A stretch of DNA of 64,000 nt, from the NCBI GenBank assembly GCA_947072565.1, contig CAMTIM010000027.1:1-64000 (forward strand). The letters are read 5' to 3'. Source of the DNA: an uncultured Peptostreptococcaceae bacterium (lineage in GTDB: Bacteria; Bacillota; Clostridia; Peptostreptococcales; Peptostreptococcaceae). The position numbers were made by a program, and so were the translations under genes. This document shows, piece after piece, positions 1-8,427 of the stretch (positions within the stretch are counted from its first letter, which is position 1; every line of letters starts with the position of its first letter). The notes beneath the pieces were generated by a model. It ran no database searches. It was given only the letters and a program-made list of their open reading frames with translations, and was not told the origin of the DNA.

Positions 1-22
1 AGTCGAAAGACAACTAAGATAT

Positions 23-98
23 GATCCATTAGCTCAGTCGGTAGAGCACCTGACTTTTAATCAGGGTGTCCCGCGTTCGAGTCGCGGATGGATCACCA
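23..98 (+). tRNA. tRNA-Lys (anticodon TTT)
   Basis: The sequence folds as a full cloverleaf. The acceptor stem GATCCAT pairs with ATGGATC, the anticodon loop CTTTTAA sits on a CCTGA/TCAGG stem, and the T-loop TTCGAGT is present. The 3' CCA is encoded. It is the first of five tRNA genes spaced by only 5-12 nt, so they are probably co-transcribed. Confidence 0.97.
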
Positions 99-103
99 TT
101 TTA

Positions 104-178
104 GGCCCATTGGTCAAGCGGTCAAGACACCGCCCTTTCACGGCGGTAACAGGGGTTCGATTCCCCTATGGGTCACCA
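104..178 (+). tRNA. tRNA-Glu (anticodon TTC)
   Basis: The acceptor stem GGCCCAT pairs with ATGGGTC (one G-U pair). The anticodon stem CCGCC/GGCGG carries the loop CTTTCAC. The CCA end is encoded. Second gene of the tRNA cluster. Confidence 0.97.
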
Positions 179-185
179 AATTCCC

Positions 186-261
186 GGGACTATAGCTCAG
201 CTGGGAGAGCACCTGCCTTACAAGCAGGGGGTCACAGGTTCGAGCCCTGTTAGTCCCACCA
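186..261 (+). tRNA. tRNA-Val (anticodon TAC)
   Basis: The acceptor stem GGGACTA pairs with TAGTCCC. The anticodon stem CCTGC/GCAGG carries the loop CTTACAA. The CCA end is encoded. Third gene of the cluster. Confidence 0.97.
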
Positions 262-271
262 TTTAAAATGC

Positions 272-348
272 GGCCTGGTAGTTCAGTTGGTTAGAATGCC
301 AGCCTGTCACGCTGGAGGTCGAGGGTTCGAGTCCCTTCCAGGTCGCCA
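272..348 (+). tRNA. tRNA-Asp (anticodon GTC)
   Basis: The acceptor stem GGCCTGG pairs with CCAGGTC. The anticodon stem CCAGC/GCTGG carries the loop CTGTCAC. The CCA end is encoded. Fourth gene of the cluster. Confidence 0.97.
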
Positions 349-360
349 ATTAAATACTTT

Positions 361-435
361 GCTAGTGTGGCTCAACGGTAGAGCAGCTGACTTGTAATCA
401 GCAGGTTGTAGGTTCGATTCCTATCACTAGCTCCA
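361..435 (+). tRNA. tRNA-Thr (anticodon TGT)
   Basis: The acceptor stem GCTAGTG pairs with CACTAGC. The anticodon stem GCTGA/TCAGC carries the loop CTTGTAA. The CCA end is encoded. It is the last of the cluster, and a terminator follows 5 nt downstream. Confidence 0.97.
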
Positions 436-439
436 ATCA

Positions 440-468
440 AACTCTTAGATTTTCTAAGAGTTTTTTTT
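440..468 (+). terminator. Terminator of the tRNA cluster
   Basis: A perfect 10-bp stem (AACTCTTAGA/TCTAAGAGTT) with a 3-nt loop is followed by a run of T. It directly follows tRNA-Thr. Confidence 0.9.
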
Positions 469-493
469 ATTTGAAATTAAATATAATTTAAAA

Positions 494-529
494 TAAAAAA
501 AAGTAGAAGATAGTGTTAACATCTTCTAC
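494..529 (-). terminator. Terminator of the dnaD-dnaI operon
   Basis: The 9-bp stem GTAGAAGAT/ATCTTCTAC is preceded on the + strand by an A-rich run, which is a T tract when read on the - strand. It abuts the stop codon of dnaI and faces the tRNA terminator. Confidence 0.8.
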
Positions 530-1518
530 TATATTTGTTGAGCCCATCTTAAATCGTCTCCTATAAATTTAACCATTCTAAACCTATCAAATATCCTTGA
601 GAATATTCTTTGAGTATAGTCTTCTCCTAATTGAGAAGGAGTTAAATTTGTAGAGATTATTGTTTTCTTTCCGTTTAGTAATCTAGTGTTTAAAATATTG
701 AATAATTCACTATTTGTGAATGAATTTGCTAGTTCTGTACCTAAATCATCAATAATTAATAAATCACATTCAAAAATGTTATTATAGTTATCTTTACTTA
801 TATGCTCGTCTGCATTTTTAAACTTATAATCTTCTATAATCTCAAACATCTTAAAGGCCGTTTGATATATAACTATATGACCCTTATCTAAAATTTCTTT
901 AGCTATACAGTTACTCATAAATGTTTTTCCTAAGCCTGTATCACCATAAAATAATAAGTTCTCGTTGTTATCAACCTCAAAGTTTTTAACAAAATCATCG
1001 CATATATTAAAAATTTCGCTTATGCTTTGTCTTGGAGAAACGTTAAAGCCTTCAGCTTTTTTTGGAGAAAATAAAGAACCATCAAAATTAGAAAAATTTT
1101 GAGTGTTAAGCATTCTAGACAAGTTAGACATTTTGTAAGCTTCATTTACTATTTCTTGTTTAAAACAGTTGCATTTTTGTCCACTTTGCAAGAATCCTTT
1201 GTCTTTACATACTTTACAATTATATATAATCTCTAAATAACCACTAGGTACATTAAATTTGTTTAGTAAAGCTTCTTTTTTTTCTTTTAGTTTGTCTATT
1301 TTATTTTTTGCATCAGCTACAATAGAATCTTTATCCTTAGGATTTTGAAGAACCAATTTTATAAGGCTTAATCCTAATTTAGATATTTCCTCATCTATAT
1401 CTTTAATTTCTGGAATTTGAGAATAAACATCTTTTTGTCTTTCTTCTAATTGCAATTTAGCTAAGTCTCTTCTTTTTTCATATGATCTTAATATATCTCT
1501 TAAAGTTAATTCGTTCAT
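529..1518 (-). CDS. dnaI: Replicative helicase loader (DnaI/DnaC-type AAA+ ATPase)
   Basis: 329 aa. The protein loads the replicative DnaB-type helicase onto the origin or a stalled fork. Residues about 1-90 form a helical segment. A cysteine cluster (CxxC...CxC, about residues 100-118) matches the zinc-binding region typical of DnaI. The C-terminal AAA+ domain has Walker A GDTGLGKT and Walker B LLIIDDLG, followed by a sensor-type STN and an arginine-rich end (FSRIFDRFR). It lies 8 nt downstream of the DnaD-like gene on the same strand, so the two form a replication-initiation operon. Length and domain order are normal for the family. Confidence 0.93.
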   Translation of the reverse strand: MNELTLRDILRSYEKRRDLAKLQLEERQKDVYSQIPEIKDIDEEISKLGLSLIKLVLQNPKDKDSIVADAKNKIDKLKEKKEALLNKFNVPSGYLEIIYNCKVCKDKGFLQSGQKCNCFKQEIVNEAYKMSNLSRMLNTQNFSNFDGSLFSPKKAEGFNVSPRQSISEIFNICDDFVKNFEVDNNENLLFYGDTGLGKTFMSNCIAKEILDKGHIVIYQTAFKMFEIIEDYKFKNADEHISKDNYNNIFECDLLIIDDLGTELANSFTNSELFNILNTRLLNGKKTIISTNLTPSQLGEDYTQRIFSRIFDRFRMVKFIGDDLRWAQQI

Positions 1519-1526
1519 TTAATCAC

Positions 1527-2588
1527 CTACTTAAATTTATCTTTTTGACTTTCTTGAAGAATTTTTTCAAGTTCATCAGGACTATATTTATTAAAAGTTT
1601 GATTTATATTGTGGAACCTAGTTTTAACTGTCGGAAGAGATTTTTTATTATGAGAAGCAGAAGATTTTTTTTCATTAGTTTTATTTTGCTTATATTCTTC
1701 TTCAAATAATTTTAAATCACTTAAATTTTTAACGTTCTTTTCATTCCACTTTTTAATTACACCATTTATAAATGTAATAGAAGGATTTGACACATTTTTA
1801 GCCTTAGAACATGCTTCAAGTATTAACTCTATGTCCATATTGTAATCATCTAACCAAGTATCTATAGTGAGCTTCTCAGGTTTAGATGCTTGTCTATAAA
1901 ATCCTAATTCATTGAATACAGTTTTATATAAATTATAACGTTCACTTTTTAAAGCAAAGCTATTTTTAACATCTTCAGTAGTATGTAAGTTAGAGTCATA
2001 CCAGTTTCTAATTACACCTTCCATATATTTAACTGGCTTTGATGAACCAGTTGAATCCTTTATATATTGATAAGCATAAATCATTAGGTCATAAGTTACA
2101 TTGTATTTTTCCATTATGTCCATTATAGCGGTGCTTTCACTTGGTTCTAGATATCTCCCAACTATCTTACTTATAGAAGAAAACATTTTGCTTATACTAG
2201 GGTTTTCAGCTGTAGAAGCAATTCTATCAGAATCAGATTTTATTGATGCTGTATTGATTAATGTATTTTCAGTACATAATCTTTTTAAATCTAAAAATTC
2301 TATTGAGTAATCAAAATCATCAGATCCTTCATTTTTATGCATTTTGATTATTCCTTTATTTTGCCAAAATTTCCATGCAGCTATTACATCAGAAAGAGGA
2401 ATGTTTAAATCTCTAGCAATTGAATTATTATCATATTTAAGATTATTATTTCGGTCGCAAACTATTCTATATGCTAATAGATAAACTTTGACGTATAACC
2501 CGTCCGCCATTGGCATAAATATATCTATAAAGATATTTGCAATAGCAGTTTCGCCTAAGTCAGTTTCATTAACTTCTTTAAAAAACAT
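1527..2588 (-). CDS. DnaD-domain replication initiation protein
   Basis: 353 aa. The N-terminal part (to about residue 100) resembles a winged-helix DnaD N domain (SDVIAAWKFWQNKGII). Two DnaD C-terminal-type repeats follow (about 130-205 and 210-285, each ending in a Y/F-(I/V)xGVI(R/K)xW motif: YMEGVIRNWYD and FINGVIKKWNE). Such proteins act with DnaI and DnaB to remodel the origin. The gene has a clear AGGTGA-type ribosome binding site upstream and is translationally close to dnaI. It is unclear whether it is the orthologue of B. subtilis dnaB or dnaD, so no symbol is given. Confidence 0.88.
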   Translation of the reverse strand: MFFKEVNETDLGETAIANIFIDIFMPMADGLYVKVYLLAYRIVCDRNNNLKYDNNSIARDLNIPLSDVIAAWKFWQNKGIIKMHKNEGSDDFDYSIEFLDLKRLCTENTLINTASIKSDSDRIASTAENPSISKMFSSISKIVGRYLEPSESTAIMDIMEKYNVTYDLMIYAYQYIKDSTGSSKPVKYMEGVIRNWYDSNLHTTEDVKNSFALKSERYNLYKTVFNELGFYRQASKPEKLTIDTWLDDYNMDIELILEACSKAKNVSNPSITFINGVIKKWNEKNVKNLSDLKLFEEEYKQNKTNEKKSSASHNKKSLPTVKTRFHNINQTFNKYSPDELEKILQESQKDKFK

Positions 2589-2736
2589 TTTATCACCTCA
2601 TTCTAGATTATATCATAAATATATAGTTTTAATTGTAAGCTATAAGTCATAACAATGAATTATAGCATAAAAATCATTATAAATTTATCTTGTATAAAAA
2701 TAAATAAATTATTCATATTAAATGGGAGGGGATAAT

Positions 2737-4209
2737 TTGGTAATAAATTTAAGTAAAAAAGTAAGAAAAAACTTATCAAGAATACTAGTATTAGCTTTGT
2801 TGATAGGAGGGGGAGGTTTATATTTACAAAGGGATAAAAAAAGTGTCCAAACATCAAATGCTGTTACTGAAAAAAGCATAAATAGGTATACTATGGATGT
2901 AGTCTTTGATGATCAGACCAAAAGATTAATGTGTAATCAGAATATAGAATATGTAAATAACACAAAAAATGATTTAGATAAAATATACTTCCATATATAT
3001 CCTAATGCATTTTCTAGAAAAGAATTTGCTCCTTTTGAAAAATCAGAAATGAAACAAGCATATCCTAATGGTTTTAATGAAGGGTACATAGATTTAAAAA
3101 ATATTTTAAATAATAATGAAAAATTAGAATACAAGATAAAAGGTGAAAAGAATGATTTATTAGAAATAAAACTAGATAAGCAATTAAAACCAGGAGATAA
3201 AACATCAATAGATATGAAATATAATGTTAAGATACCTAATTCAGAAGGAAGATTTGGCTATGGAGATAATACTATAAATGTAACCAACTGGTTTCCTATA
3301 GCTTGTGTTCAAGATGAAAGAGGTTGGAACTTAAAAGGTTATGAAACTTTAGGAGATCCTTTTTATAGTGAAACTAGTGATTTTTATATAAATATACTAA
3401 TTCCACAAAAATATAAAATGGGTTCTACAGGAAAAGTAGTTAATGAAAAATCAGATAAAGAAAAAACACTTTATAAAATAGAAGCAAAAAAAGTTAGAGA
3501 TTTTGCTTTTGTACTTAGTACTAAGTTTGATATAAATAGAGACTCATATAAAGATGTATCTATAAATACATATAATTTAAATAAAGAAATTTCAGGCGAT
3601 GTTACTAAAATTGCTAAAGATTCTATTAAAATTTTTAGTGAACTATTTGGCAAATATCCATATGATACATATTCTGTAATGGCAAGTGATTTTTACATAG
3701 GTGGCATGGAATATCCTACATTAGTAATGATAGATCAAAGTTTATATAATAAAAAAGACAAGTTTTTATTAGAGTATGTAATAGCACATGAAACAGCTCA
3801 TCAATGGTGGTACTCAGTAGTAGGAAATGATGAAATAAGTGAACCTTGGTTAGATGAAGCACTTACTGAATATTCAACAGTTCTATATTTTGAAAAGAAA
3901 TATGGAAAAGAAGTTGGAGATAAATTAATTAAAACTATGCAAATTCAAACAAAAAATCAAGTTTGTGAAAATATATTTAAGCCAACAACTAAGTACAAAG
4001 ATTCTACAGAATATAGCTTAAATGTATATACTAAAGGTGCTGTAGCTTTTAATGAAGTTAGAAATAAAGTTGGAGATAAAGTATTCTTTGATACACTAAA
4101 ACAATACTATAGTACATATATGTATCAGAATGTAAATGGAGCAAAGTTTGTAGATATGTGGAACAGTAAAGGTGTAGATATAGATAAAATTATAAGAGAA
4201 TATAAGTAA
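2737..4209 (+). CDS. Membrane-anchored M1-family zinc metallopeptidase
   Basis: 490 aa from a TTG start at 2737. I prefer this start because the ribosome binding site GGGAGGGG lies just before it; an in-frame ATG at 2722 would place that site inside the gene. An N-terminal membrane segment (about residues 14-32) anchors the protein, so the enzyme should face outside. The catalytic motif is HETAH (His351, Glu352, His355) with the third zinc ligand Glu374 in WLDEALTEY, giving the HExxH-x18-E spacing of M1 aminopeptidases. The exopeptidase motif GGMEYP also occurs, at about residue 320-327. The protein is shorter than full M1 enzymes and lacks the large C-terminal helical domain. Substrate not predictable. 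Confidence 0.9.
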   Translation: MVINLSKKVRKNLSRILVLALLIGGGGLYLQRDKKSVQTSNAVTEKSINRYTMDVVFDDQTKRLMCNQNIEYVNNTKNDLDKIYFHIYPNAFSRKEFAPFEKSEMKQAYPNGFNEGYIDLKNILNNNEKLEYKIKGEKNDLLEIKLDKQLKPGDKTSIDMKYNVKIPNSEGRFGYGDNTINVTNWFPIACVQDERGWNLKGYETLGDPFYSETSDFYINILIPQKYKMGSTGKVVNEKSDKEKTLYKIEAKKVRDFAFVLSTKFDINRDSYKDVSINTYNLNKEISGDVTKIAKDSIKIFSELFGKYPYDTYSVMASDFYIGGMEYPTLVMIDQSLYNKKDKFLLEYVIAHETAHQWWYSVVGNDEISEPWLDEALTEYSTVLYFEKKYGKEVGDKLIKTMQIQTKNQVCENIFKPTTKYKDSTEYSLNVYTKGAVAFNEVRNKVGDKVFFDTLKQYYSTYMYQNVNGAKFVDMWNSKGVDIDKIIREYK

Positions 4210-4217
4210 ATTTTACC

Positions 4218-4254
4218 CAGAGTATTAAATTTTTATTTAATGCTCTGTTTTTTT
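4218..4254 (+). terminator. Terminator after the M1 peptidase
   Basis: A 13-bp stem with one G-U pair (CAGAGTATTAAAT/ATTTAATGCTCTG) is followed by seven T. Confidence 0.85.
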
Positions 4255-4296
4255 GGTATAATATATCTTATGATTATGAGAAAATGAGGTGACTGA

Positions 4297-5091
4297 ATGC
4301 TAAAATATTGTTCAATAGGAAGCGGAAGTAGTGGGAACTGTCATTATGTAGGATATAAGGATACATCTATATTAGTTGATGCAGGTCTTAGTGGCAAAAG
4401 AATAACAACTGGACTTAACGATATAGAGGTAGATATAGATAAAGTAAAAGGGATATTTATAACACATGAACATTCAGACCATATAAAAGGTGCGGGAATA
4501 ATGTCTAGGAAATTTGATTTACCTATATTTGCAAATATAAAAACATGGTGCGCTATGAAAGATAAGATAGGGGATATTAAGGACCATAATATGAAGGTAT
4601 TTGAAAATGATAAAACATATTCACTAGGGGATGTGGTAGTGAGACCATTTTCTATATCTCATGATGCATCTGATGCAGTAGGATATAATTTCTATGCTGA
4701 CAATGAAAAGATGTCTATAGCTACGGATATAGGAATGATAACAGAAAATTTAAAGAAACATTTATATAAATCTAAGCTAGTTATACTAGAATCAAATTAC
4801 GACCCTAATATGCTTATGATGGGATCTTATCCATATGCTTTGAAAAAGAGAGTAATGTCTGAGGAAGGCCATTTATCAAACGAAGATGCAGCTAATTTTT
4901 GTGTTGAACTTATAAAAGAGGGAACTGAGAGAATTTTATTAGGCCATTTAAGTAAAGAAAATAACTTTCCAGAGTTAGCATATGAAACTTCTAAGGGAAT
5001 ATTAAGTCAAAGCGATATAATAGTTGGACAAGATGTTAAGTTAGATGTTTTATCTAGAGAACAGATATCGGATGTTTATAGTATAAAGTAG
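4297..5091 (+). CDS. MBL-fold metallo-hydrolase, WalJ/YycJ family
   Basis: 264 aa. It is a beta-lactamase-fold hydrolase with the metal motif THEHSDH at about residues 57-63. The GSGSSGNC segment near the N-terminus and the downstream histidines (SHDA, GHLS) are typical of the WalJ/YycJ group. In other Firmicutes the gene sits beside the WalRK system and rlmH (yydA). Here it precedes rlmH by 36 nt, which keeps part of that neighbourhood; WalRK genes are not in this window. The start is supported by GAGGTGA upstream of the ATG. Confidence 0.9.
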   Translation: MLKYCSIGSGSSGNCHYVGYKDTSILVDAGLSGKRITTGLNDIEVDIDKVKGIFITHEHSDHIKGAGIMSRKFDLPIFANIKTWCAMKDKIGDIKDHNMKVFENDKTYSLGDVVVRPFSISHDASDAVGYNFYADNEKMSIATDIGMITENLKKHLYKSKLVILESNYDPNMLMMGSYPYALKKRVMSEEGHLSNEDAANFCVELIKEGTERILLGHLSKENNFPELAYETSKGILSQSDIIVGQDVKLDVLSREQISDVYSIK

Positions 5092-5127
5092 TAATTTTAG
5101 ATAAGAACGGATTAAGGAGACAGTTTT

Positions 5128-5607
5128 ATGAATATAACAGTTATTAGTGTAGGAAAGTTAAAAGAAAAATATTTAAAGTTAGGGATAGAAGAGTTTGCCA
5201 AGAGATTATCTAAATATTGCAAATTAGATTTAGTAGAACTTGATGATGAAAAGTGTCCGGAAAATTTAAGTCCAAAGGATATGTTGATAGTTAAGGATAA
5301 AGAAGGTAAGAAGATACTTAGTAAGATTAAGAATAATAGTTATGTTATAGCTCTTGCTATTGATGGTAAGAATTTGTCGTCTGAGGAGTTAGCAGATACT
5401 ATAAGCAAGCTTGGTGTTAGAGGGCATAGTCATATAACTTTTGTTATAGGTGGATCGTTAGGGCTTTGTGATGAGGTTTTAAGTAGGGCTGATTATAAGT
5501 TATCTTTCTCTAAGATGACTTTTCCACATCAAATGATGAAGCTGATACTTTTGGAGCAAGTTTATAGAGCGTTTAGAATAAATAATAATGAACCGTATCA
5601 CAAGTAG
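5128..5607 (+). CDS. rlmH: 23S rRNA (pseudouridine-1915-N3)-methyltransferase RlmH
   Basis: 159 aa, the family's usual length. It is a SPOUT-class SAM-dependent enzyme acting on helix 69 of 23S rRNA. The knot signature is visible ([11 protein letters not shown], about residues 103-113; [25 protein letters not shown], with the C-terminal end EPYHK). Its final codons (5572-5607) are the template for the repeat family described as att-like sites 2-12. In staphylococci the same 3' end of rlmH is the chromosomal attachment site of SCC elements. The gene is complete here. Confidence 0.97.
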   Translation: MNITVISVGKLKEKYLKLGIEEFAKRLSKYCKLDLVELDDEKCPENLSPKDMLIVKDKEGKKILSKIKNNSYVIALAIDGKNLSSEELADTISKLGVRGHSHITFVIGGSLGLCDEVLSRADYKLSFSKMTFPHQMMKLILLEQVYRAFRINNNEPYHK

Positions 5608-5620
5608 GGGAGCACGGTTT
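5572..5620 (+). repeat. att-like site 1 (rlmH 3' end itself)
   Basis: The last codons of rlmH read [11 protein letters not shown]-stop. The core GAACCGTATCACAAGTA is at 5590-5606, and TAGAATA lies at 5574-5580. The right flank GGAGCACGG (5609-5617) differs from the usual GTGATACGG and is the exact inverse of CGTGCTCC at the far end of cassette 1, so it looks like the left terminus of an inserted element. Confidence 0.85.
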
Positions 5621-5670
5621 GTATATGAAAAATTTTATTTAAATAGTTTTAATTTAATATATATTATTTA

Positions 5671-5717
5671 AAATAAGGATAATATTGACGACTAAGTTGA
5701 TTTATCCTTATTTTTAT
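5671..5717 (+). terminator. Terminator near the left end of cassette 1
   Basis: A perfect 12-bp stem (AAATAAGGATAA/TTATCCTTATTT) is followed by a T-rich run. It isolates rlmH from the TIR gene. Confidence 0.75.
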
Positions 5718-5836
5718 TTAGAATGAGGATATAGGAATTATTCTATGTTTTTATATACTTGTGTTTAATTGTTCTTATTTAAAATTTGTTATATAATAAA
5801 TCTACAATTATTCAGTACTGTAGGGAGGAGTATTCT

Positions 5837-6619
5837 GTGGATATATTAAAAAAATTAAAGTTAGAGATTGATGGTATTAAGGGTAGTATAGAGGCATATA
5901 CAAATGATAGCTATATTATTAACATTTTAGAAAAATTGAAGGAAGCAATAAATAATAGCGAAACAACAGATATTAGATACACTTTAAACAAATTAGGGGA
6001 ATGGTACTCAGAAAATCAAAGGGACATACAAGATAATGAGTTTGTTACAAATACTAGGATTCATATAAAGATAGAAAAAGATATTCAGATATATTTGAAA
6101 GAAATAAATGATTATGAAGAAACAAGTTATATAAAGACTAATAGAGGTGGGGGTATAGAGTTAAATATAGATAAGAATAAGGTATTTATAGTTCATGGGC
6201 ATGATAGTGAAGCTAAAATAGAAGTTGCTCGATTTGTAGAGAAGTTAGGTCTTGAAGCAATTATACTTCATGAACAAGCCAGTTTAGGAAATACAATAAT
6301 TGAAAAGATCGAAGAATATTCAAATGTTGGATTTGGAATAGTTATATATACACCTTGTGATGTTGGTAACAGTGTAGATAATAAGAAAAAATTGAATTCA
6401 AGGGCAAGACAAAATGTTGTATTTGAACATGGATATTTAATAGGTAAAATAGGTAGAAAAAATGTATGTGCATTAGTAAAAGATGATATTGAGACTCCAA
6501 ATGATATATCAGGAGTAGTCTATATAAATATGGATCCTAATAAAGCATGGCAAACACATATATTAAAAGAAATGAAAAAGCAAGAATATAAGATTGATGC
6601 AAATATTTTATTTAATTAA
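5837..6619 (+). CDS. TIR-domain protein, CAP12/Pycsar-effector type (PF10137-like), cassette 1
   Basis: 260 aa from a GTG start at 5837, chosen because GGGAGGAG lies 6 nt upstream; an ATG at 5786 in the same frame has no such site. Residues 1-110 are helical and not recognised. Residues about 115-255 form the TIR-like domain: KVFIVHGHD, ILHEQ, TIIEKIEEYS, a TPCD loop, and RARQNVVFEHGYLIGKIGR with Glu197 in the position of the likely catalytic glutamate. The family includes NAD-cleaving effectors of CBASS and Pycsar anti-phage systems. No cyclase or STING domain is present here, so the trigger is unknown. The second TIR protein, in cassette 2, is close to it in the TIR domain but unrelated at the N-terminus. 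Confidence 0.85.
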   Translation: MDILKKLKLEIDGIKGSIEAYTNDSYIINILEKLKEAINNSETTDIRYTLNKLGEWYSENQRDIQDNEFVTNTRIHIKIEKDIQIYLKEINDYEETSYIKTNRGGGIELNIDKNKVFIVHGHDSEAKIEVARFVEKLGLEAIILHEQASLGNTIIEKIEEYSNVGFGIVIYTPCDVGNSVDNKKKLNSRARQNVVFEHGYLIGKIGRKNVCALVKDDIETPNDISGVVYINMDPNKAWQTHILKEMKKQEYKIDANILFN

Positions 6620-6736
6620 TATTAATTAATAACTACAAATGCTAAGTTTGAAGTTTTATAGCTGATTTATGTAAAACCAGCAGATTTAAATATAATTAAA
6701 AAATTCAATACATAGTAAAAGGAGTGGGGCAGTTAT

Positions 6737-7222
6737 ATGGATAAAGAATCCCTTAACCTAATAACAAACATGCAGATAACTTTAAATGAGTTAGCAGCAA
6801 AAGGAACAACAACAGCTGTTCATAGCAAGATACAATCAGTGAAACTAGAAAAAAATATGGAAATAGTCAGAAATACATATGATGAAATTATAAATCAGAT
6901 TTTATCTGAAAGAGAAGAGGCTGTAACGATAGCTCAGGCCTACAAAGAGGAGCTCGATAAAGTAGTAATTAGTGACGAAGACATCAAGCATTTGCATAAC
7001 ACTGTATCTAAAATACTAGAGATATTAAAACTAATGACTCCTGATAATAAAAACCTAGACAGCGTAGAAAAACTGAAAGAATTGATAAGTATCGATACTT
7101 TAAAAACTATGCAATTATTAGGATTTAATTATAAAAGAGCAATAGGAGAACCTCTTACTAGTCTGTGTTCTGATGCCATATTAAACTTAGGTTCAAAAGG
7201 CAAGCCAACAAAGAAAAAATAA
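6737..7222 (+). CDS. Hypothetical helical protein, probable partner of the TIR protein
   Basis: 161 aa, not recognised. It is predicted mostly helical with charged segments (SEREEAVTIAQAYKEELDKV) and has a lysine-rich end (KGKPTKKK). It has no signal peptide or membrane segment. AAGGAGTGG precedes the ATG. It is the only other gene in cassette 1, 117 nt after the TIR gene, so a sensor, regulator or antitoxin role for that protein is a guess from linkage. The stop codon lies 6 nt before the right terminal repeat of the cassette. Confidence 0.75.
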   Translation: MDKESLNLITNMQITLNELAAKGTTTAVHSKIQSVKLEKNMEIVRNTYDEIINQILSEREEAVTIAQAYKEELDKVVISDEDIKHLHNTVSKILEILKLMTPDNKNLDSVEKLKELISIDTLKTMQLLGFNYKRAIGEPLTSLCSDAILNLGSKGKPTKKK

Positions 7223-7225
7223 AAA

Positions 7226-7280
7226 CGTGCTCCGGAGAGTAAGGTGCGAAGAATCATATCACAAGTAACGGTGCGCGGTT
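7226..7280 (+). repeat. att-like site 2
   Basis: CGTGCTCC, then GGAGAGTAAGG, then the core GAATCATATCACAAGTA (7251-7267; 15 of 17 as rlmH). The frame of the core reads RRVRCEESYHK-stop, like the end of rlmH. The right flank GGTGCGCGG is the presumed left end of cassette 2. It matches site 3 at 40 of 46 bases. Confidence 0.85.
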
Positions 7281-7302
7281 TCAGAAAAAGGGGTTAAAAT
7301 AT

Positions 7303-8427
7303 ATGAATATAAACTATATATTTTTATTAAAGGAGCATTTAAATAGACAGATAAATAAAGGAGAAGAGCATTATCATGTACTTAATAAAATCTCTGATGA
7401 TATTGGTGAAGATAAGTTTAAGTTTTTCTTTAAGCAAAGAGTATATATAGTAACATATAAGGTATCTTATAATGAAAATAATCTAAATATGTTTAATCTA
7501 TGTATAATGTTGAGTAAAGATGATGGAAGTAATGCTAAAATTCTATGCCAAATTAATGATTTAATTAATAAAGGTGAAATACGTAAGGATTATAATATTA
7601 TAGTTTCATATGATGGTGTTTCTAATTATTATTGCAATCAAGCTTATAATTTACTAAATAAGTTTGAAAGAAAAATAAGAGAATTAGCATACTTAATATT
7701 AACTAATACATTTGGGATAAGGTGGTATGAAGAAACAATAAGTAATGAACTTGAAGGTAAGATTAAAGATACTAGCAATGGAAAAAACAGATCTAAATTG
7801 AGGGAGAGTGCATTACAAGAGATGACTTTGTATGATTTAGAAATATATCTATTTGAGCCATATCCAGATTATAAATTTGATAACATGCTACAAGAGGGTA
7901 TTTTGGATGAAACTAAATTACAAGATATGACTAAGGATGAAATAATAGAAAGGTTATCGCTATGTCGACCAAAATCTCTTTGGGAGAGATTTTTTAAAAA
8001 TGAAGTAGATATAGAGGATATGAAGGAAACTATTTCTATAATTAGAAGATATAGAAATAAGGTAGCTCATAGTAAAGTATTTAGTGATAGTGAATACGCT
8101 GAGTGTAGAAATACTTTAAATAAGATAATAAAAAAAGTGAATTTTGCCATAGATAAATTAACTAAATCAGAATTTGATGTAGAAGAAGGTTACCGTGCAT
8201 ATAGAGCATTTGCTAATTTAAGTAGTCAGCTTGCAGGTATAGGTAAACTAAATCTTGAACCAATAAGCAGGCAGCTTGCAAGTATAGGCAAACTAAATCT
8301 TGAACCAATAAGTAGGCAACTTGCAGATATAGGTAAGCTAAATATTCAACCAGTAAGTATAGATAAACAAATTCTAGAGATGAAAAAAAGTTTTAATAAA
8401 TTTTCAGATAAAAGTAATGAGGAATAA
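7303..8427 (+). CDS. HEPN-domain protein, Abi/Swt1-like, with C-terminal 15-residue repeats
   Basis: 374 aa, cytoplasmic. Residues 1-110 are a mixed alpha/beta region. A helical HEPN-like region follows, with the motif R251-NKVA-H256 (Rx4H), the catalytic signature of HEPN ribonucleases in abortive-infection and toxin proteins. Residues about 307-351 are three tandem copies of a 15-residue unit (S-x-QLAxIGKLNLEPI), encoded by 45-bp DNA repeats at 8221-8355. The start has AAAAGGGG upstream. It shares cassette 2 with a TIR protein, so both may belong to one anti-phage module. The function is inferred from the motif and context only. Confidence 0.7.
   Translation: MNINYIFLLKEHLNRQINKGEEHYHVLNKISDDIGEDKFKFFFKQRVYIVTYKVSYNENNLNMFNLCIMLSKDDGSNAKILCQINDLINKGEIRKDYNIIVSYDGVSNYYCNQAYNLLNKFERKIRELAYLILTNTFGIRWYEETISNELEGKIKDTSNGKNRSKLRESALQEMTLYDLEIYLFEPYPDYKFDNMLQEGILDETKLQDMTKDEIIERLSLCRPKSLWERFFKNEVDIEDMKETISIIRRYRNKVAHSKVFSDSEYAECRNTLNKIIKKVNFAIDKLTKSEFDVEEGYRAYRAFANLSSQLAGIGKLNLEPISRQLASIGKLNLEPISRQLADIGKLNIQPVSIDKQILEMKKSFNKFSDKSNEE
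8221..8355 (+). repeat. Three tandem 45-bp repeats inside the HEPN gene
   Basis: Units at 8221-8265, 8266-8310 and 8311-8355 encode SSQLAGIGKLNLEPI, SRQLASIGKLNLEPI and SRQLADIGKLNIQPV. The first two are nearly identical in DNA. Copy number could vary between strains. Confidence 0.95.

Larger units (their letters stand above)
5608..7267 (+). mobile_element. Cassette 1: SCC-like mini-element with TIR gene
   Basis: The unit runs from the end of the rlmH core site to the end of the second core site. Its ends carry an 8-bp inverted repeat (GGAGCACG 5609-5616; CGTGCTCC 7226-7233) and the direct repeat matches at 15 of 17 bases. The cargo is a TIR-domain gene and a 161-aa gene. It encodes no recombinase, so movement would need an enzyme supplied from elsewhere. 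Inferred from architecture. Confidence 0.7.

Noticed and set aside
8221-8355. CRISPR-like array
   Set aside because: The 45-bp repeats are contiguous, in frame and coding, without spacers.
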